Source: Maccoyibacter intestinihominis
GTDB lineage: Bacteria > Bacillota > Clostridia > Lachnospirales > Lachnospiraceae
NCBI RefSeq assembly: GCF_040096355.1
Contig: NZ_JBBMEX010000011.1
Coordinates: forward strand, 37,910 to 101,909
Length of the DNA stretch: 64,000 nt
Direction of reading: 5' to 3'
Shown: piece after piece, positions 52,247 to 62,395 of the stretch
Position numbering within the stretch: position 1 is the first letter of the stretch
How the letters are laid out: each line of letters starts with the position of its first letter
The notes under the pieces: model-generated
The model's database searches: none
Told to the model about the DNA's origin: nothing
Seen by the model: only the letters and a program-made list of their open reading frames with translations
Program-made: the position numbers and the translations under genes

Positions 52247-53203
52247 ATGAAATTAATTATACAGATACCATGTTACAATGAGGCAGAGACATTAGAGATC
52301 GCATTGAACGATCTGCCAAAGCACATCGATGGCATTGATGAGATCGAATATCTGATCATCAATGACGGAAGTAAGGACAATACCGTAGAAGTCGCAAAGA
52401 ACTGGGGCGTGAACTACGTTGTCAATTTCAAAAAGAACAAAGGTCTTGCAAAAGGATTTATGGCAGGACTGGATGCGTGCCTTAGAAACGGCGCAGACAT
52501 CATTGTCAATACCGATGCAGATAACCAGTACTGCGGCGAAGATATTGAAAAGATCATACGCCCGATCTTAAACGGAGAAGCAGACATCGTGATCGGCGAA
52601 CGTCCGATCGATCAGACAGAGCATTTTTCACCACTCAAAAAGAAACTGCAGCATTTTGGAAGCTGGGTAGTCCGTAAGGCATCGAACTCAGACATCCCGG
52701 ATGCACCGAGTGGATTCCGTGCTTACAGCAGGGATGCGGCAATGCGTCTGAATGTTACCAATGAATATACCTATACTTTAGAAACCATCGTACAGGCAGG
52801 ACGTACCAAGATGGCAATGACTTCTGTTCCGATCCGTACCAATGCAGAACTGCGTCCATCCAGACTGTTCAGCAGTATGTTTGGTTATGTAAAGAGATCC
52901 ATGTTAACGATCATCCGTGCATTTTTAATGTACAAGCCACTGTCCTTCTTTATGGGACTTGGAACAATTCCTGTCATTGGCGGAGTTGCGTTGGGAATCC
53001 GTTTTATCGTCTATGCAGTTGGAGGAAGCGGTGCCGGTCATATCCAGTCACTGATCCTTGCGTCAATGCTGATCATCATAGGAGTGCTTGTATGGGTACT
53101 CGGACTGATGGGCGACATTATCGCATCAAACCGGAAGTTATTAGAGGATATCCAGTACCATGTGCGTAAACTGGATTACGATTCCGAAAAAGAGGAAAAC
53201 TAA
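52247..53203 (+). CDS. GT2 polyprenyl-phosphate glycosyltransferase, second copy
   Basis: 318 residues. Catalytic motifs are IQIPCYNEAETLE (4-16), LIINDGSKDNTVE near 44 and the metal motif NTDADNQYCGEDI near 92. Two C-terminal membrane helices occupy about 235-295. It is of the same general type as the gene at 27164 but clearly diverged, so it may load a different sugar on undecaprenyl phosphate. It heads the last transcription unit, in front of the GT-C proteins that would use its product. GGGAGG lies about 10 bases before the ATG. Confidence 0.9.
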   Translation: MKLIIQIPCYNEAETLEIALNDLPKHIDGIDEIEYLIINDGSKDNTVEVAKNWGVNYVVNFKKNKGLAKGFMAGLDACLRNGADIIVNTDADNQYCGEDIEKIIRPILNGEADIVIGERPIDQTEHFSPLKKKLQHFGSWVVRKASNSDIPDAPSGFRAYSRDAAMRLNVTNEYTYTLETIVQAGRTKMAMTSVPIRTNAELRPSRLFSSMFGYVKRSMLTIIRAFLMYKPLSFFMGLGTIPVIGGVALGIRFIVYAVGGSGAGHIQSLILASMLIIIGVLVWVLGLMGDIIASNRKLLEDIQYHVRKLDYDSEKEEN

Positions 53204-53229
53204 GGACTAAAGGCTCAAGGAGGATACAG

Positions 53230-56200
53230 ATGGATAACAGAATGACCGGGATTCGACAAAAAACAGGCTATATCTGGGCATTTTTGATCGCATTTTTGCC
53301 AAGACTCTTCTGGAGTCTGCAGGCAATTCCGCTGCGAACAGTTTCAGATGAGCTGTCTACTATGAATGGTGCGGTATTCTTTTCTTCACAGAACTGGAAT
53401 GCCGTTGTATCAAAAGCAGGATATTATGGTTTTGGAATGAGTATACTGGCAACACCACTGATGCAGTGGATCAAAGATCCGGTCATACTCTATCGTACCC
53501 TGTTAGTCTGCACCGGAGTATTAGAGAGTGTGGCAGCAGTCATCTGTTTTTATCTGATTAAAAGAGTTTTTGGTATCACAGATGAGAAAAAAGCACTGTT
53601 GATGACGGCCACGATTTCTTATGTTACCGTTGTCCGTACGACCGTGTTCTATAATGAGCATATGCTCATGCTGATCAGCTGGTGCATATGTCTGGTATTA
53701 GCAAAGCTGGTACTCACAGAAGAGCCGAAGAAAAGGGCAATGTGGACCGGCTTTTTTGTCTTGCTCATGTTATATGCACTGACGGTACATGCAAGAACAA
53801 CAACCTATATTTTTGCAGCCGTATTAGTGATTGCGTTGTATGGAATTATGTATCGAAAAAAACTGGTCTCACTGCCTGTTTTGGGAATACTGACAGCGGG
53901 CGGATACATTTTGATGAAAAAAGGAATTAAAATGTATCAATCAGTTGTATGGAGTGCGGCAGAAGGGGTTCGCAATACCCGCGTGAATATCGGAGAAGAG
54001 AAGTTAGCCTTATTAAAGACAGCGGAGGGAATCAAGTCCTGTCTCTTTACGATTTTCGGACAGATTAACATTGCCAGTATGATATCGGGCGGACTGTTGA
54101 TAACCGCACTGGTGATGGTAATTTTATTAATTGTCAAAAAAGGAAAAGAGGCATTTGTATTAAAGACCATTCAGGCTGATAATGCAGAAGAACGGCTCTA
54201 TTTTGTGATTGGAAGCTTTTTTGTGCTTTGTACCGGAATGACCATTGCAGCACAGTCATTGACCTGGATTGCTACGGCAACAAATGCCATTATGGACGGA
54301 TATGGAACGAAAGAATATGGAACGAAGGCATTTACCTATCTTCGCTATATGATGCCATATCTTCAGCCATTATTAATGCTTGTCTTTGTAACCATGGAAA
54401 AGCAGAAAGATGTATTTTTAAATTGTTTTTATAAATCCATCAAATATATAGTATTGTTTCAGGGAATATGGCTTGCCTTCATACTCCCTTATTGTTATGG
54501 GAACAAACAGGCAGGAGAGGAATTTATCTGCTTTGCCTTAACAGACCGGAACGTGGCAACAGCACATACCTATCTGCCGGCAACCTTAGTCTTTGTCGTA
54601 ATGCTATTGATTTTCTTCTGGGCAGGAAAAAAAGAAAAGTTCCATGTCATTATGTTGGTGCTGCTTGTCACAGCAGGCTACAAATACTGCTACAATGCCT
54701 ATAACTGGGATATTTTAACACAGAAAGAAAATGAGAAAAAAATAGATACTGTTTATCAGGTATTAGGAAGCGGAGAACTCGGAAAAGAACAACTGACGGA
54801 CAAACTCTATGGGCTGGATTTAAGTGGAGCGGAGGATCATCAGGTGTATTATCTGTTACAGTATTATTTTGCAGATTATAAGGTAATACCACGTTATCCA
54901 TCTGAGGATGAAAAAGAAGCAATCCTGTTTACCAATCGACGCGAAATTACAAATACAGAGGTGCTTGAGAATTATCTTTGTATTGAGCTTGACAGCGAGG
55001 AATATCTCTGGGTCAAGGGAGAAAAGTTACAGAATAAGATTTTAGAACAGGTGGAGAAGAACCATAAGAAAGAATATCATGTAGACCTTGAAACGCTCTA
55101 TGATGCATCGTCAAATCGCAATCAGACCGATACCATGAGTTCCAATGGTGCAGTTGGTTGCTTTGCAACAACAAAGGGAGAAACGTTTAGCAGCGGAGAA
55201 TATGATTTTACATTTACTTTCCATGTGGAATCAGACGAAAACAATGGAGAGAAGCTGGCAACCGTAGATATTGCAGATGCCATTACCGGAGAAAGCTATG
55301 TCAGCGGGAAATTGCAGGCGGCAGATGTGAAAGACGGTGTCGGCAAAGTTCGTTTCTCTATACCGATGAGTAATGCACAGAATTTGCAGATCAGATTCTT
55401 TGCAAACAGTAGTGTCCCGGTAGAGTTGGCAGATATCATGTATAAAAAGACTTCCCTGACTGATCATGTGGGAGCAATCTATCAGACGGAGACAGAGCAG
55501 TTAAGCAGGATTGCAAATAAAATCGAGAGCAATGCAGACATTCCAATGGTTTCGGAATATGATTCCTTAAGATGGTTTGCAGATTATAGTGATATGCAAA
55601 AGGCAATGAAAGCTAACAGTGTGTTTTACTGTGAAGCACAAAAGGCAGTTGAAGGACAACAGAATGGAAAACTTCTGTTGATGGAGAACCGGAGTGGCGG
55701 CAGTCTGATATTTGATTTATTGGAGCAGTATCTTGTAATTGGCAAGACAGAACATTATACACTGTTTGCAAAAAAAGAGTTGCGTGATGAGATTGCAGCA
55801 CAGGGAATCCGTATGTATTCCGGTGATAAGGGATTGTCTGTAGACTATTACTGCCTGGACAATGATGGAGTAATAGATACTGCAAAACAAATCTATATTC
55901 CATTTGGAACCTATGAATTGACAGTTACGGGAAATCACTGCAGTACCGGGCAGGAAAGTGTCGGAGTACTGTATAGCAGTCTGAATCGTGTGGAAAGTCC
56001 TGAGATGATTGCAGGAGATGTTGTCAAAGAAGATGGAACCTTTGAGATACAAAAGAAGATTTCAATCTATGGTTTAGAGGGCTTAAAGGGAAATAAGCTG
56101 ATGTTTAAGATGTCTGCACAGCAGGAAACAGGACAGGCAAGGCTCTGGCTGAAACAGACCTCAAATCGCAATCTTGTACCGGTCAAAGGCTTATCTGTAT

Positions 56201-56550
56201 TGGGAGATGCAAAACAGGATGAGGAAGGAATTCTTTTAGGAAAAGAGGAAGGAATCAAGCTCTTTGGACCATATATTTCAGCACCGGCAGGTTTCTATCA
56301 GGTAACGTTTGAATTTGAACGGGATGGAGGAGTGCAGGGAGATCTTGGAAGTGTGGATATTGCATATGCAACCGAAGTGCTGGTGGCAGGAAGTATTTCA
56401 GACAGCAGTTTTGATGGAAAGAAAGGAAAAGTGGTCTTAGAAGTAGAGATTACAGAGGATGATACGGATCCGCTTTTGGAATTCAGAACATCCATAACAG
56501 GGGCAGATGACAGTCTGCGACTGACGGCAGTTACGATAGAGCCGCAGTAA
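53230..56550 (+). CDS. Giant polytopic membrane protein with exported beta domains
   Basis: 1106 residues. About 12 membrane helices fill residues 12-500. The first outer loop has RTVSDELSTMNGAVFF (about 37-52), with the Asp-Glu pair seen in GT-C enzymes. Residues 500-1106 are extracytoplasmic and beta-rich: a domain near 640-740 (SGEYDFTFTFHVES) and a last one (LFGPYISAPAGFYQVTFEF) similar to the tail of the 38315 protein. The size is well above normal GT-C enzymes. It probably glycosylates or anchors the exported polymer; this is inference. AAGGAGG lies 9 bases before the ATG. Confidence 0.75.
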   Translation: MDNRMTGIRQKTGYIWAFLIAFLPRLFWSLQAIPLRTVSDELSTMNGAVFFSSQNWNAVVSKAGYYGFGMSILATPLMQWIKDPVILYRTLLVCTGVLESVAAVICFYLIKRVFGITDEKKALLMTATISYVTVVRTTVFYNEHMLMLISWCICLVLAKLVLTEEPKKRAMWTGFFVLLMLYALTVHARTTTYIFAAVLVIALYGIMYRKKLVSLPVLGILTAGGYILMKKGIKMYQSVVWSAAEGVRNTRVNIGEEKLALLKTAEGIKSCLFTIFGQINIASMISGGLLITALVMVILLIVKKGKEAFVLKTIQADNAEERLYFVIGSFFVLCTGMTIAAQSLTWIATATNAIMDGYGTKEYGTKAFTYLRYMMPYLQPLLMLVFVTMEKQKDVFLNCFYKSIKYIVLFQGIWLAFILPYCYGNKQAGEEFICFALTDRNVATAHTYLPATLVFVVMLLIFFWAGKKEKFHVIMLVLLVTAGYKYCYNAYNWDILTQKENEKKIDTVYQVLGSGELGKEQLTDKLYGLDLSGAEDHQVYYLLQYYFADYKVIPRYPSEDEKEAILFTNRREITNTEVLENYLCIELDSEEYLWVKGEKLQNKILEQVEKNHKKEYHVDLETLYDASSNRNQTDTMSSNGAVGCFATTKGETFSSGEYDFTFTFHVESDENNGEKLATVDIADAITGESYVSGKLQAADVKDGVGKVRFSIPMSNAQNLQIRFFANSSVPVELADIMYKKTSLTDHVGAIYQTETEQLSRIANKIESNADIPMVSEYDSLRWFADYSDMQKAMKANSVFYCEAQKAVEGQQNGKLLLMENRSGGSLIFDLLEQYLVIGKTEHYTLFAKKELRDEIAAQGIRMYSGDKGLSVDYYCLDNDGVIDTAKQIYIPFGTYELTVTGNHCSTGQESVGVLYSSLNRVESPEMIAGDVVKEDGTFEIQKKISIYGLEGLKGNKLMFKMSAQQETGQARLWLKQTSNRNLVPVKGLSVLGDAKQDEEGILLGKEEGIKLFGPYISAPAGFYQVTFEFERDGGVQGDLGSVDIAYATEVLVAGSISDSSFDGKKGKVVLEVEITEDDTDPLLEFRTSITGADDSLRLTAVTIEPQ

Positions 56551-56571
56551 TATAGAGGAGACGGAACGATC

Positions 56572-59460
56572 GTGGAGACTATGGAAGAGGAAACTATGTT
56601 AGAAAAAGAACGCCCAAAACGGAGTGGGAGGCTGTTCATTGCATATACTGTGTTATTTACAGTTATGATGCTTCTGGTGTTTGGAAGATTTTTATACTAT
56701 GGAAAATCCTTCATCGGAGGAGCAGACGGACTATCCCAGGTGGGTGCATCCATGCACTATAATGGTTATTTTTACAGGGAGCTGTTTACAAACTGGCTCC
56801 ATGGAGATTTTTCTGTTCCGATGTGGGACTTATCCGTAGGCATGGGCATGGATGTGCTGCATGTTCTGATCTTTAACCCGCTACAGATATTATGTGGATT
56901 GCTGTTTGCAGAAAATGTCCGTGCAGGCGTGGCAGTCTTTACGATAGTCAGTCTCTATCTGGCAGGGCTTGCTTTTTTGAGTTACTGCCGTTATATCAAA
57001 TGCAGTGATCAGGCAGCACTGATCGCAGTATTTACCTATCTGTGTAACGGCTATATCCTGAATTACTGTATTGCACAGAATGTATTTATTGAATTGTACA
57101 TCCTGTTGCCGCTGCTTTTATTAGGAACAGAAAAATTACAGAAAGAAAAAAAGAGCGGGATATATATTGCCTGTATTGCATATCTGGGAATTTCACTGCT
57201 GTTAAATCTGTATACCATGACACTGATCTTAGCAGGCTATCTGTGTGTGCGTTATGTTTGCAGAGAAGAAAACAGAAGTTTTAAAGGATTCTGTGCATCA
57301 CTGATACGTCCGATCCTTGCCTATATCAAAGGACTTGCACTTGCGGCGGTTTTACTGATCCCAAAGATTTATCTGTCAATGACCAGCGGAAGGGTTGGAA
57401 GTGCAGACCTTGGAAGTCTGTGGTATTACGAAAAGCGTTATTACGCAGATCTGCTCACAGGGATTACCGGAAATAATGAGATTGGGATCCATGGCTTTGT
57501 GGGAGTATCGATCCTGGCATTACTGGCAGTCTTATATTTGATCTTTGCGGGAAAAGGAAAAAAATACAAAGAACTGCGGATCTGGGGAGTGATCTTATTA
57601 ATTTTGACACTGATTCCGTTAGGAGGTTACCTGACCACAGGATTTATGGGATATAATCACCGTTTCCTTTTTATGGTGACCTGTTATTTTTCCATCGTAC
57701 TGGCAGTGGTTCTGCCGGAATTTTTAGTAGCAGTTACGGAAAAGAAGAAAAAAACGATAGGTCTTACCATGATATATCTGTGTCTGATGGTTGCAGCATA
57801 TATCTGGAAAGGCATATCCATGCCGTATACAGCGATATTTTTTGCTGTGTATATCGGACTCTGGCTGCTCGGAACGAAAAACGAAAGCGGATCGCAGATA
57901 AAGCATACAGAAATCCTCTGGCTTATTCCGGTATGTCTTGAGATCCTCTGCATGGCATATTTAATCTATGAGCCAACACAGAAAAACTATATTGCCAAAT
58001 TTGAAGATGCAAAAACCGTAAATGAAAAAGTGGAGATCCGCGCATCCGCTGCTTTTTCAGCGATCAAGGATTCTTCCGTATACCGTGTAGAAAATCTTGC
58101 GGCAAATGAAAGGACGAACAACCGGGAAGCCAATTTTGGAACACGCAATGATTATTATGCGTTAGATGGCTATTACAGCTATACATATGCTGATATCATA
58201 GAAACTGTCAATGATTTAGGCATCAGTCAGATGGGAAATCCGTTTAACATCTATGATTTAGATGAGAGAACGGCACTGTATACATTAGGTGGCGTCAAAT
58301 ATCTGTCCGGCTATCAGGACGAAGAGACGGCAAAACCATACGGCTATCAGCTTATCAAAAAGAAGAAAGTCAAAGAGGATGGAAAAAAGCGGACGTTATG
58401 TCTGTATAAAAATCAGTATACACTACCATTGATGTATACCTACACCTCCTATATTACAAAAGAAAATTACCAGAAGTTCACGCCGAATGAAAAAGAACAG
58501 GCGATGATGCAGGGAGTCATACTGGATCAGGCGGATGCAAAAAAAGTATCAGGCATTCAGGAAACAAACTTGCAAAAGGATGCCGAAGTATTACTCAGCC
58601 AAAAGGAAATCCGGATCCGGCTGCAAAAATATTATAAAAATAAGAAAAAAGAACTGGCTAAAGAGAAGGGCAGCAAGTCAGTAATTATGCCTTTTGAATT
58701 AACAAAAGACGGCATTATATGTAAAACTTCTTCTGTAACCTTTACATTAGACCTGCCGGACGACTATGAGGGCGGCGAACTTTATATCGGATTTGAAGAT
58801 TTATGCTATACACCGAAAAACAGCAGGGATTATCAGAAATATTATCTTCAAAATAAAAACAATGTCTATGGAAAAAAACGTTTTTTAAAGAAAAAACGTG
58901 CGGAATCCACGGAGAATAAACGTGCGAAGATTACCGTAAAAGCAGACGGAGTACAAAAGACAGCCGTGATCTGGGGAAAAGACAGTCAGTATGATACAGG
59001 AAAACGGGATGTGCTATTCCATCTCGGTTACAGTGCGAAAGGGCGAAAGGAGATCACCATTACCTGTAAGGGAATGGGCGAGTATGATTTTTCAGATATA
59101 TACGTCCTGCTCCAGCCAATGGAACATTATGCAGAATACTATCAGCAGTTAAAATCGGATGCACCGGATCATGTAAAAATACAGGGCAATCAGATCACTG
59201 CAAAGGTGCAGGCATCCAAAGAAGAAGTTCTTTGTGTTGCCGTACCGTATCATCGTGGCTGGAGTGCAAAAGTGAATGGAAAGAAAACAGAGATCATGCA
59301 GGCAAACGGGATGTATATGGCACTCCCGATTCAAAAGGGAAGTAACCGGATACAGTTAGAATACCGGCTGCCGGGGCAGAAAACAGGAGGAGTGATCTCG
59401 ATCCTGTGTGTGATCCTTCTGTTCGGGGAAGTATGTGTGGCAAAGGTGCGAAAAGCGTGA
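56572..59460 (+). CDS. YfhO family membrane protein 1
   Basis: 962 residues from GTG 56572, with GAGGAG 11 bases upstream; ATG 56581 is an alternative. The family start is clear: VFGRFLYYGKSFIGGADGLSQ (in part at 39-59, with the conserved Gly-Asp-Gly). About 13 membrane helices follow to residue 470. An outer domain of about 450 residues holds DGYYSYTYADII and a near-terminal beta part (VAVPYHRGWSAKVNGK), and a last helix follows. YfhO-type GT-C proteins add sugars to teichoic acids or related polymers from undecaprenyl-phosphate donors, with a CsbB-like GT2 that would fit the 52247 gene. A full-length member, apparently intact. Confidence 0.9.
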   Translation: METMEEETMLEKERPKRSGRLFIAYTVLFTVMMLLVFGRFLYYGKSFIGGADGLSQVGASMHYNGYFYRELFTNWLHGDFSVPMWDLSVGMGMDVLHVLIFNPLQILCGLLFAENVRAGVAVFTIVSLYLAGLAFLSYCRYIKCSDQAALIAVFTYLCNGYILNYCIAQNVFIELYILLPLLLLGTEKLQKEKKSGIYIACIAYLGISLLLNLYTMTLILAGYLCVRYVCREENRSFKGFCASLIRPILAYIKGLALAAVLLIPKIYLSMTSGRVGSADLGSLWYYEKRYYADLLTGITGNNEIGIHGFVGVSILALLAVLYLIFAGKGKKYKELRIWGVILLILTLIPLGGYLTTGFMGYNHRFLFMVTCYFSIVLAVVLPEFLVAVTEKKKKTIGLTMIYLCLMVAAYIWKGISMPYTAIFFAVYIGLWLLGTKNESGSQIKHTEILWLIPVCLEILCMAYLIYEPTQKNYIAKFEDAKTVNEKVEIRASAAFSAIKDSSVYRVENLAANERTNNREANFGTRNDYYALDGYYSYTYADIIETVNDLGISQMGNPFNIYDLDERTALYTLGGVKYLSGYQDEETAKPYGYQLIKKKKVKEDGKKRTLCLYKNQYTLPLMYTYTSYITKENYQKFTPNEKEQAMMQGVILDQADAKKVSGIQETNLQKDAEVLLSQKEIRIRLQKYYKNKKKELAKEKGSKSVIMPFELTKDGIICKTSSVTFTLDLPDDYEGGELYIGFEDLCYTPKNSRDYQKYYLQNKNNVYGKKRFLKKKRAESTENKRAKITVKADGVQKTAVIWGKDSQYDTGKRDVLFHLGYSAKGRKEITITCKGMGEYDFSDIYVLLQPMEHYAEYYQQLKSDAPDHVKIQGNQITAKVQASKEEVLCVAVPYHRGWSAKVNGKKTEIMQANGMYMALPIQKGSNRIQLEYRLPGQKTGGVISILCVILLFGEVCVAKVRKA

Positions 59461-59463
59461 TAT

Positions 59464-59492
59464 TTGCATTTGCAATATGAATAGTGTATATT
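59464..59492 (+). promoter_or_regulatory. Possible promoter of the second YfhO gene
   Basis: TTGCAT (59464-59469) and TATATT (59487-59492) are 17 bases apart and lie within the 67-base gap between the first two yfhO-type genes. Confidence 0.5.
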
Positions 59493-59527
59493 AGAAAATA
59501 ACGGCAATTATATGGAGGAAGACGAAC

Positions 59528-62395
59528 ATGAAATGGACTGGCAGTTATGATAAGTGCCACATAGATCATATAGATAAAAAGCGCTGGCTTTTTGCCATGT
59601 ATACCATATGTTTTGGGATTATGGTCATGCTCGTTTTTGGAAGGTTTTTATATTATGGAAAATCTTTTGTCGGAGGTGCAGATGGACTATCCCAGGTAGC
59701 ACCGACGATGCAGTATACGGGACAGTATTATAGAGCATTATTAAAGAATATTTTGCAGGGAAATCTGCAGATTCCGATGTGGGATATGTCAATCGGATTT
59801 GGAATGAACATCTTACAGGTGATTTCATTTGATCCGGTCTATATTCTTTGCAGTGTATTATTTGTTCATGATATTGCGGTAGGAATTGCCATTTTTGATA
59901 TGCTTTGTCTTTACTTAGCAGGGATCATGTTCATTGCACTTTGTTATAACTTAGGATGTAACCGGTATGCAGCACTAGCAGCGGCATTGGCATACATTTT
60001 TAATGGATATATACTTAATTACTGTATGGCGCAGAATTCTTTTTTGCGTTTATTTATTGTACTTCCAATGATCCTGTTAGGAGTATATAATGTGACGAAA
60101 AAAAACAGATATGGTATTTTTGTGCTTGCAGTATTATATAATATTACTTTGGGACCACTGAATATATATACAATAGGAATCGTATTGATCTTTTGTTTTT
60201 GCATGGCGTACATTTTTTCGGATCGGAAAAAAGGAGTAGCGGATTTTTTCAGTTATATTTGGAAACCGGTTTTAATCTATATTCTGGAAATGCTTGTAAT
60301 GGCGGTTTTTTTAATTCCTACTATGTACAAGGTGGTAAGTGGAGGAAGGATCGGAAATGCCAGTATCAACTTTCAATGGCTTTACGATGTCTCATATTAT
60401 AGAAGTTTATTTCATGGTCTGGTAGGAGTGGATGAAATAGGAATCCATGGTTATATCGGAGTTACAACCATTGCAATTTTAGCGGTAGTCTGTCTTGTGA
60501 TCAAGGGAAACAAGAGTCTGTTAGAAAAAGAACTCTGTGTATGCGGAGTTGCAGCACTTTTGATTGCAATTTTCCCAATAGGATCTTACTTGTTTAATGG
60601 AGGAATAGGATTTAATCACCGCTTTTTATTTATTATCGCATTTTATTTATGTATAGTATTAGCAGTAATGCTTCCAAAATTATTTGAATTAGAAGAACGG
60701 GAAAAGAAAAAGCTGTGTATCAGTATACTTATATACCTTGCTTTTTATGCAGTGATTTCTGTATGGAGTGATAAAAATGTAGACTATGCGATGGAATTTT
60801 TACTGTTGTATATAATTTTTATATTGTTTGGAAAACGTGTAAAAATGCAATGGGTCTTAGCAATGATCTGTGTGGAAATAGCCGTTTTTTCGTACATTAT
60901 TTATGAACCATCGCAGGAAAATGTAATTGAAAAATTTGAAAACACAAAATATTTAGAAGAAAAAATATCGGTAAAACAGTTATCCATTCTGCAAAATGTT
61001 TCGGATGGAGAAGTGTGCCGTGTAGAAGACATCCGGCAAAAATCGACAAAAGACAGGGATTCAAACCTTGGCATGCGGAGCGGTTATAGTGCTCTGGATG
61101 GTTACTATAGTTTTATGTATGATGATATTATCAGTACCATGAGTGATTGGGGAGTCAGCCAGACAGGGGCGCCATTTAATATTTTTGATCTGGATAACAG
61201 GACTGCCTTATATACGCTTGGTGGAGTAAGATATATGATCAGGGAAGCCGAGGCAAAGGAAAATATACCTTGGGGATATGAGTTGGTTTGTGAGCAGGAT
61301 ATGGAAGTGGAAGGTAAGAACCGTACGGTGCAATTATATCGTAATATCAATGCACTTCCTCTTATGTATGCTTATTCGGGATATGTGTTAGAAGATGAAT
61401 ATGATCAGTTGAAACCTTATGAGAAAGAACAGGCAATGATGCAGGGGATTGTACTTGAAGATCAGAGTGATATCGGTGATACAGATATACAACCTGCAGA
61501 AGTGAAATTAGATAGCAGAGTTGTATTAGATAAAGAGGAGATTTTACAACAGATCAAGGAACAGTTAGAGCAGCGCATGGTGGAAGAAGAACGTTCCGAA
61601 TCTCCAATTGAGATCACAGATGACGGACTGATCTGTAAGTCTTCTAAGGTAATTCTGACCATTGAACTTCCGGAAACTTATGTGGGAAGTGAAAGTTATC
61701 TGTATTTAGAGGGAGTAAGATATTATCCGGAAAGCAGTATAAAATATAAAGAATATCTGTTAGGGGAGAATCCGACAAAATACAAGGAAAATACGTTCCG
61801 TTATAAATCCAGAAAAGATGCAGAAAACAGTGATCTGAAATCAAAGATTACTACAACATTTGGAAAAAATAAAAAATCTGTCTTAGTGTGGGGAAAAGGA
61901 AGTCAGTATGATACCGGTGAGAGGGATATTGTTTCTAATATGGGGTATCATGGGACAACTGCACAAACTTTTACATTGCAATTAGAAGGACGTGGAGAGT
62001 ACCGGTTTTCGGATTTAAAAGTAATCGTACAACCGATGGATTCATATGGGGAAAATTATGTGAAGCTGCAGGAGTGCAGGTCAACGGATACACAGATAAA
62101 TGGCAACTATGTGCAGGGGACTGTTGTAACCGGAACAGATCGGATGCTCTGCATTGCAATCCCGTATCAGAAGGGATGGAAAGCATGGGTAAATGGAAAA
62201 GAGACAAAAATTGTTAAAGCAAATGGCATGTATATGGCAATCCCCTTGAAAGCAGGTGGGAATGGAATCATATTACATTATACCATTCCGGGACTGAAAG
62301 AAGGGGCGATGGTAAGCGGTATAACAATTTTGAGTTTGGGAGTATTCGGTATAGTTCAGATATATCAAAAGAAGAGGAAAAAAGATGCGAGATAG
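59528..62395 (+). CDS. YfhO family membrane protein 2
   Basis: 955 residues, a close paralogue of the preceding gene throughout. It has YGKSFVGGADGLSQVAPT near 47, about 13 helices, DGYYSFMYDDIISTMSDWG near 522 and VNGKETKIVKANGMYMAI near the end. A GGAGGAA site precedes the ATG by about 8 bases. All landmarks of the family are kept, so it should be active. Sequence drift from paralogue 1 is greatest in the helices between 180 and 420, perhaps reflecting another sugar. It overlaps the third copy by 11 bases. Confidence 0.9.
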   Translation: MKWTGSYDKCHIDHIDKKRWLFAMYTICFGIMVMLVFGRFLYYGKSFVGGADGLSQVAPTMQYTGQYYRALLKNILQGNLQIPMWDMSIGFGMNILQVISFDPVYILCSVLFVHDIAVGIAIFDMLCLYLAGIMFIALCYNLGCNRYAALAAALAYIFNGYILNYCMAQNSFLRLFIVLPMILLGVYNVTKKNRYGIFVLAVLYNITLGPLNIYTIGIVLIFCFCMAYIFSDRKKGVADFFSYIWKPVLIYILEMLVMAVFLIPTMYKVVSGGRIGNASINFQWLYDVSYYRSLFHGLVGVDEIGIHGYIGVTTIAILAVVCLVIKGNKSLLEKELCVCGVAALLIAIFPIGSYLFNGGIGFNHRFLFIIAFYLCIVLAVMLPKLFELEEREKKKLCISILIYLAFYAVISVWSDKNVDYAMEFLLLYIIFILFGKRVKMQWVLAMICVEIAVFSYIIYEPSQENVIEKFENTKYLEEKISVKQLSILQNVSDGEVCRVEDIRQKSTKDRDSNLGMRSGYSALDGYYSFMYDDIISTMSDWGVSQTGAPFNIFDLDNRTALYTLGGVRYMIREAEAKENIPWGYELVCEQDMEVEGKNRTVQLYRNINALPLMYAYSGYVLEDEYDQLKPYEKEQAMMQGIVLEDQSDIGDTDIQPAEVKLDSRVVLDKEEILQQIKEQLEQRMVEEERSESPIEITDDGLICKSSKVILTIELPETYVGSESYLYLEGVRYYPESSIKYKEYLLGENPTKYKENTFRYKSRKDAENSDLKSKITTTFGKNKKSVLVWGKGSQYDTGERDIVSNMGYHGTTAQTFTLQLEGRGEYRFSDLKVIVQPMDSYGENYVKLQECRSTDTQINGNYVQGTVVTGTDRMLCIAIPYQKGWKAWVNGKETKIVKANGMYMAIPLKAGGNGIILHYTIPGLKEGAMVSGITILSLGVFGIVQIYQKKRKKDAR

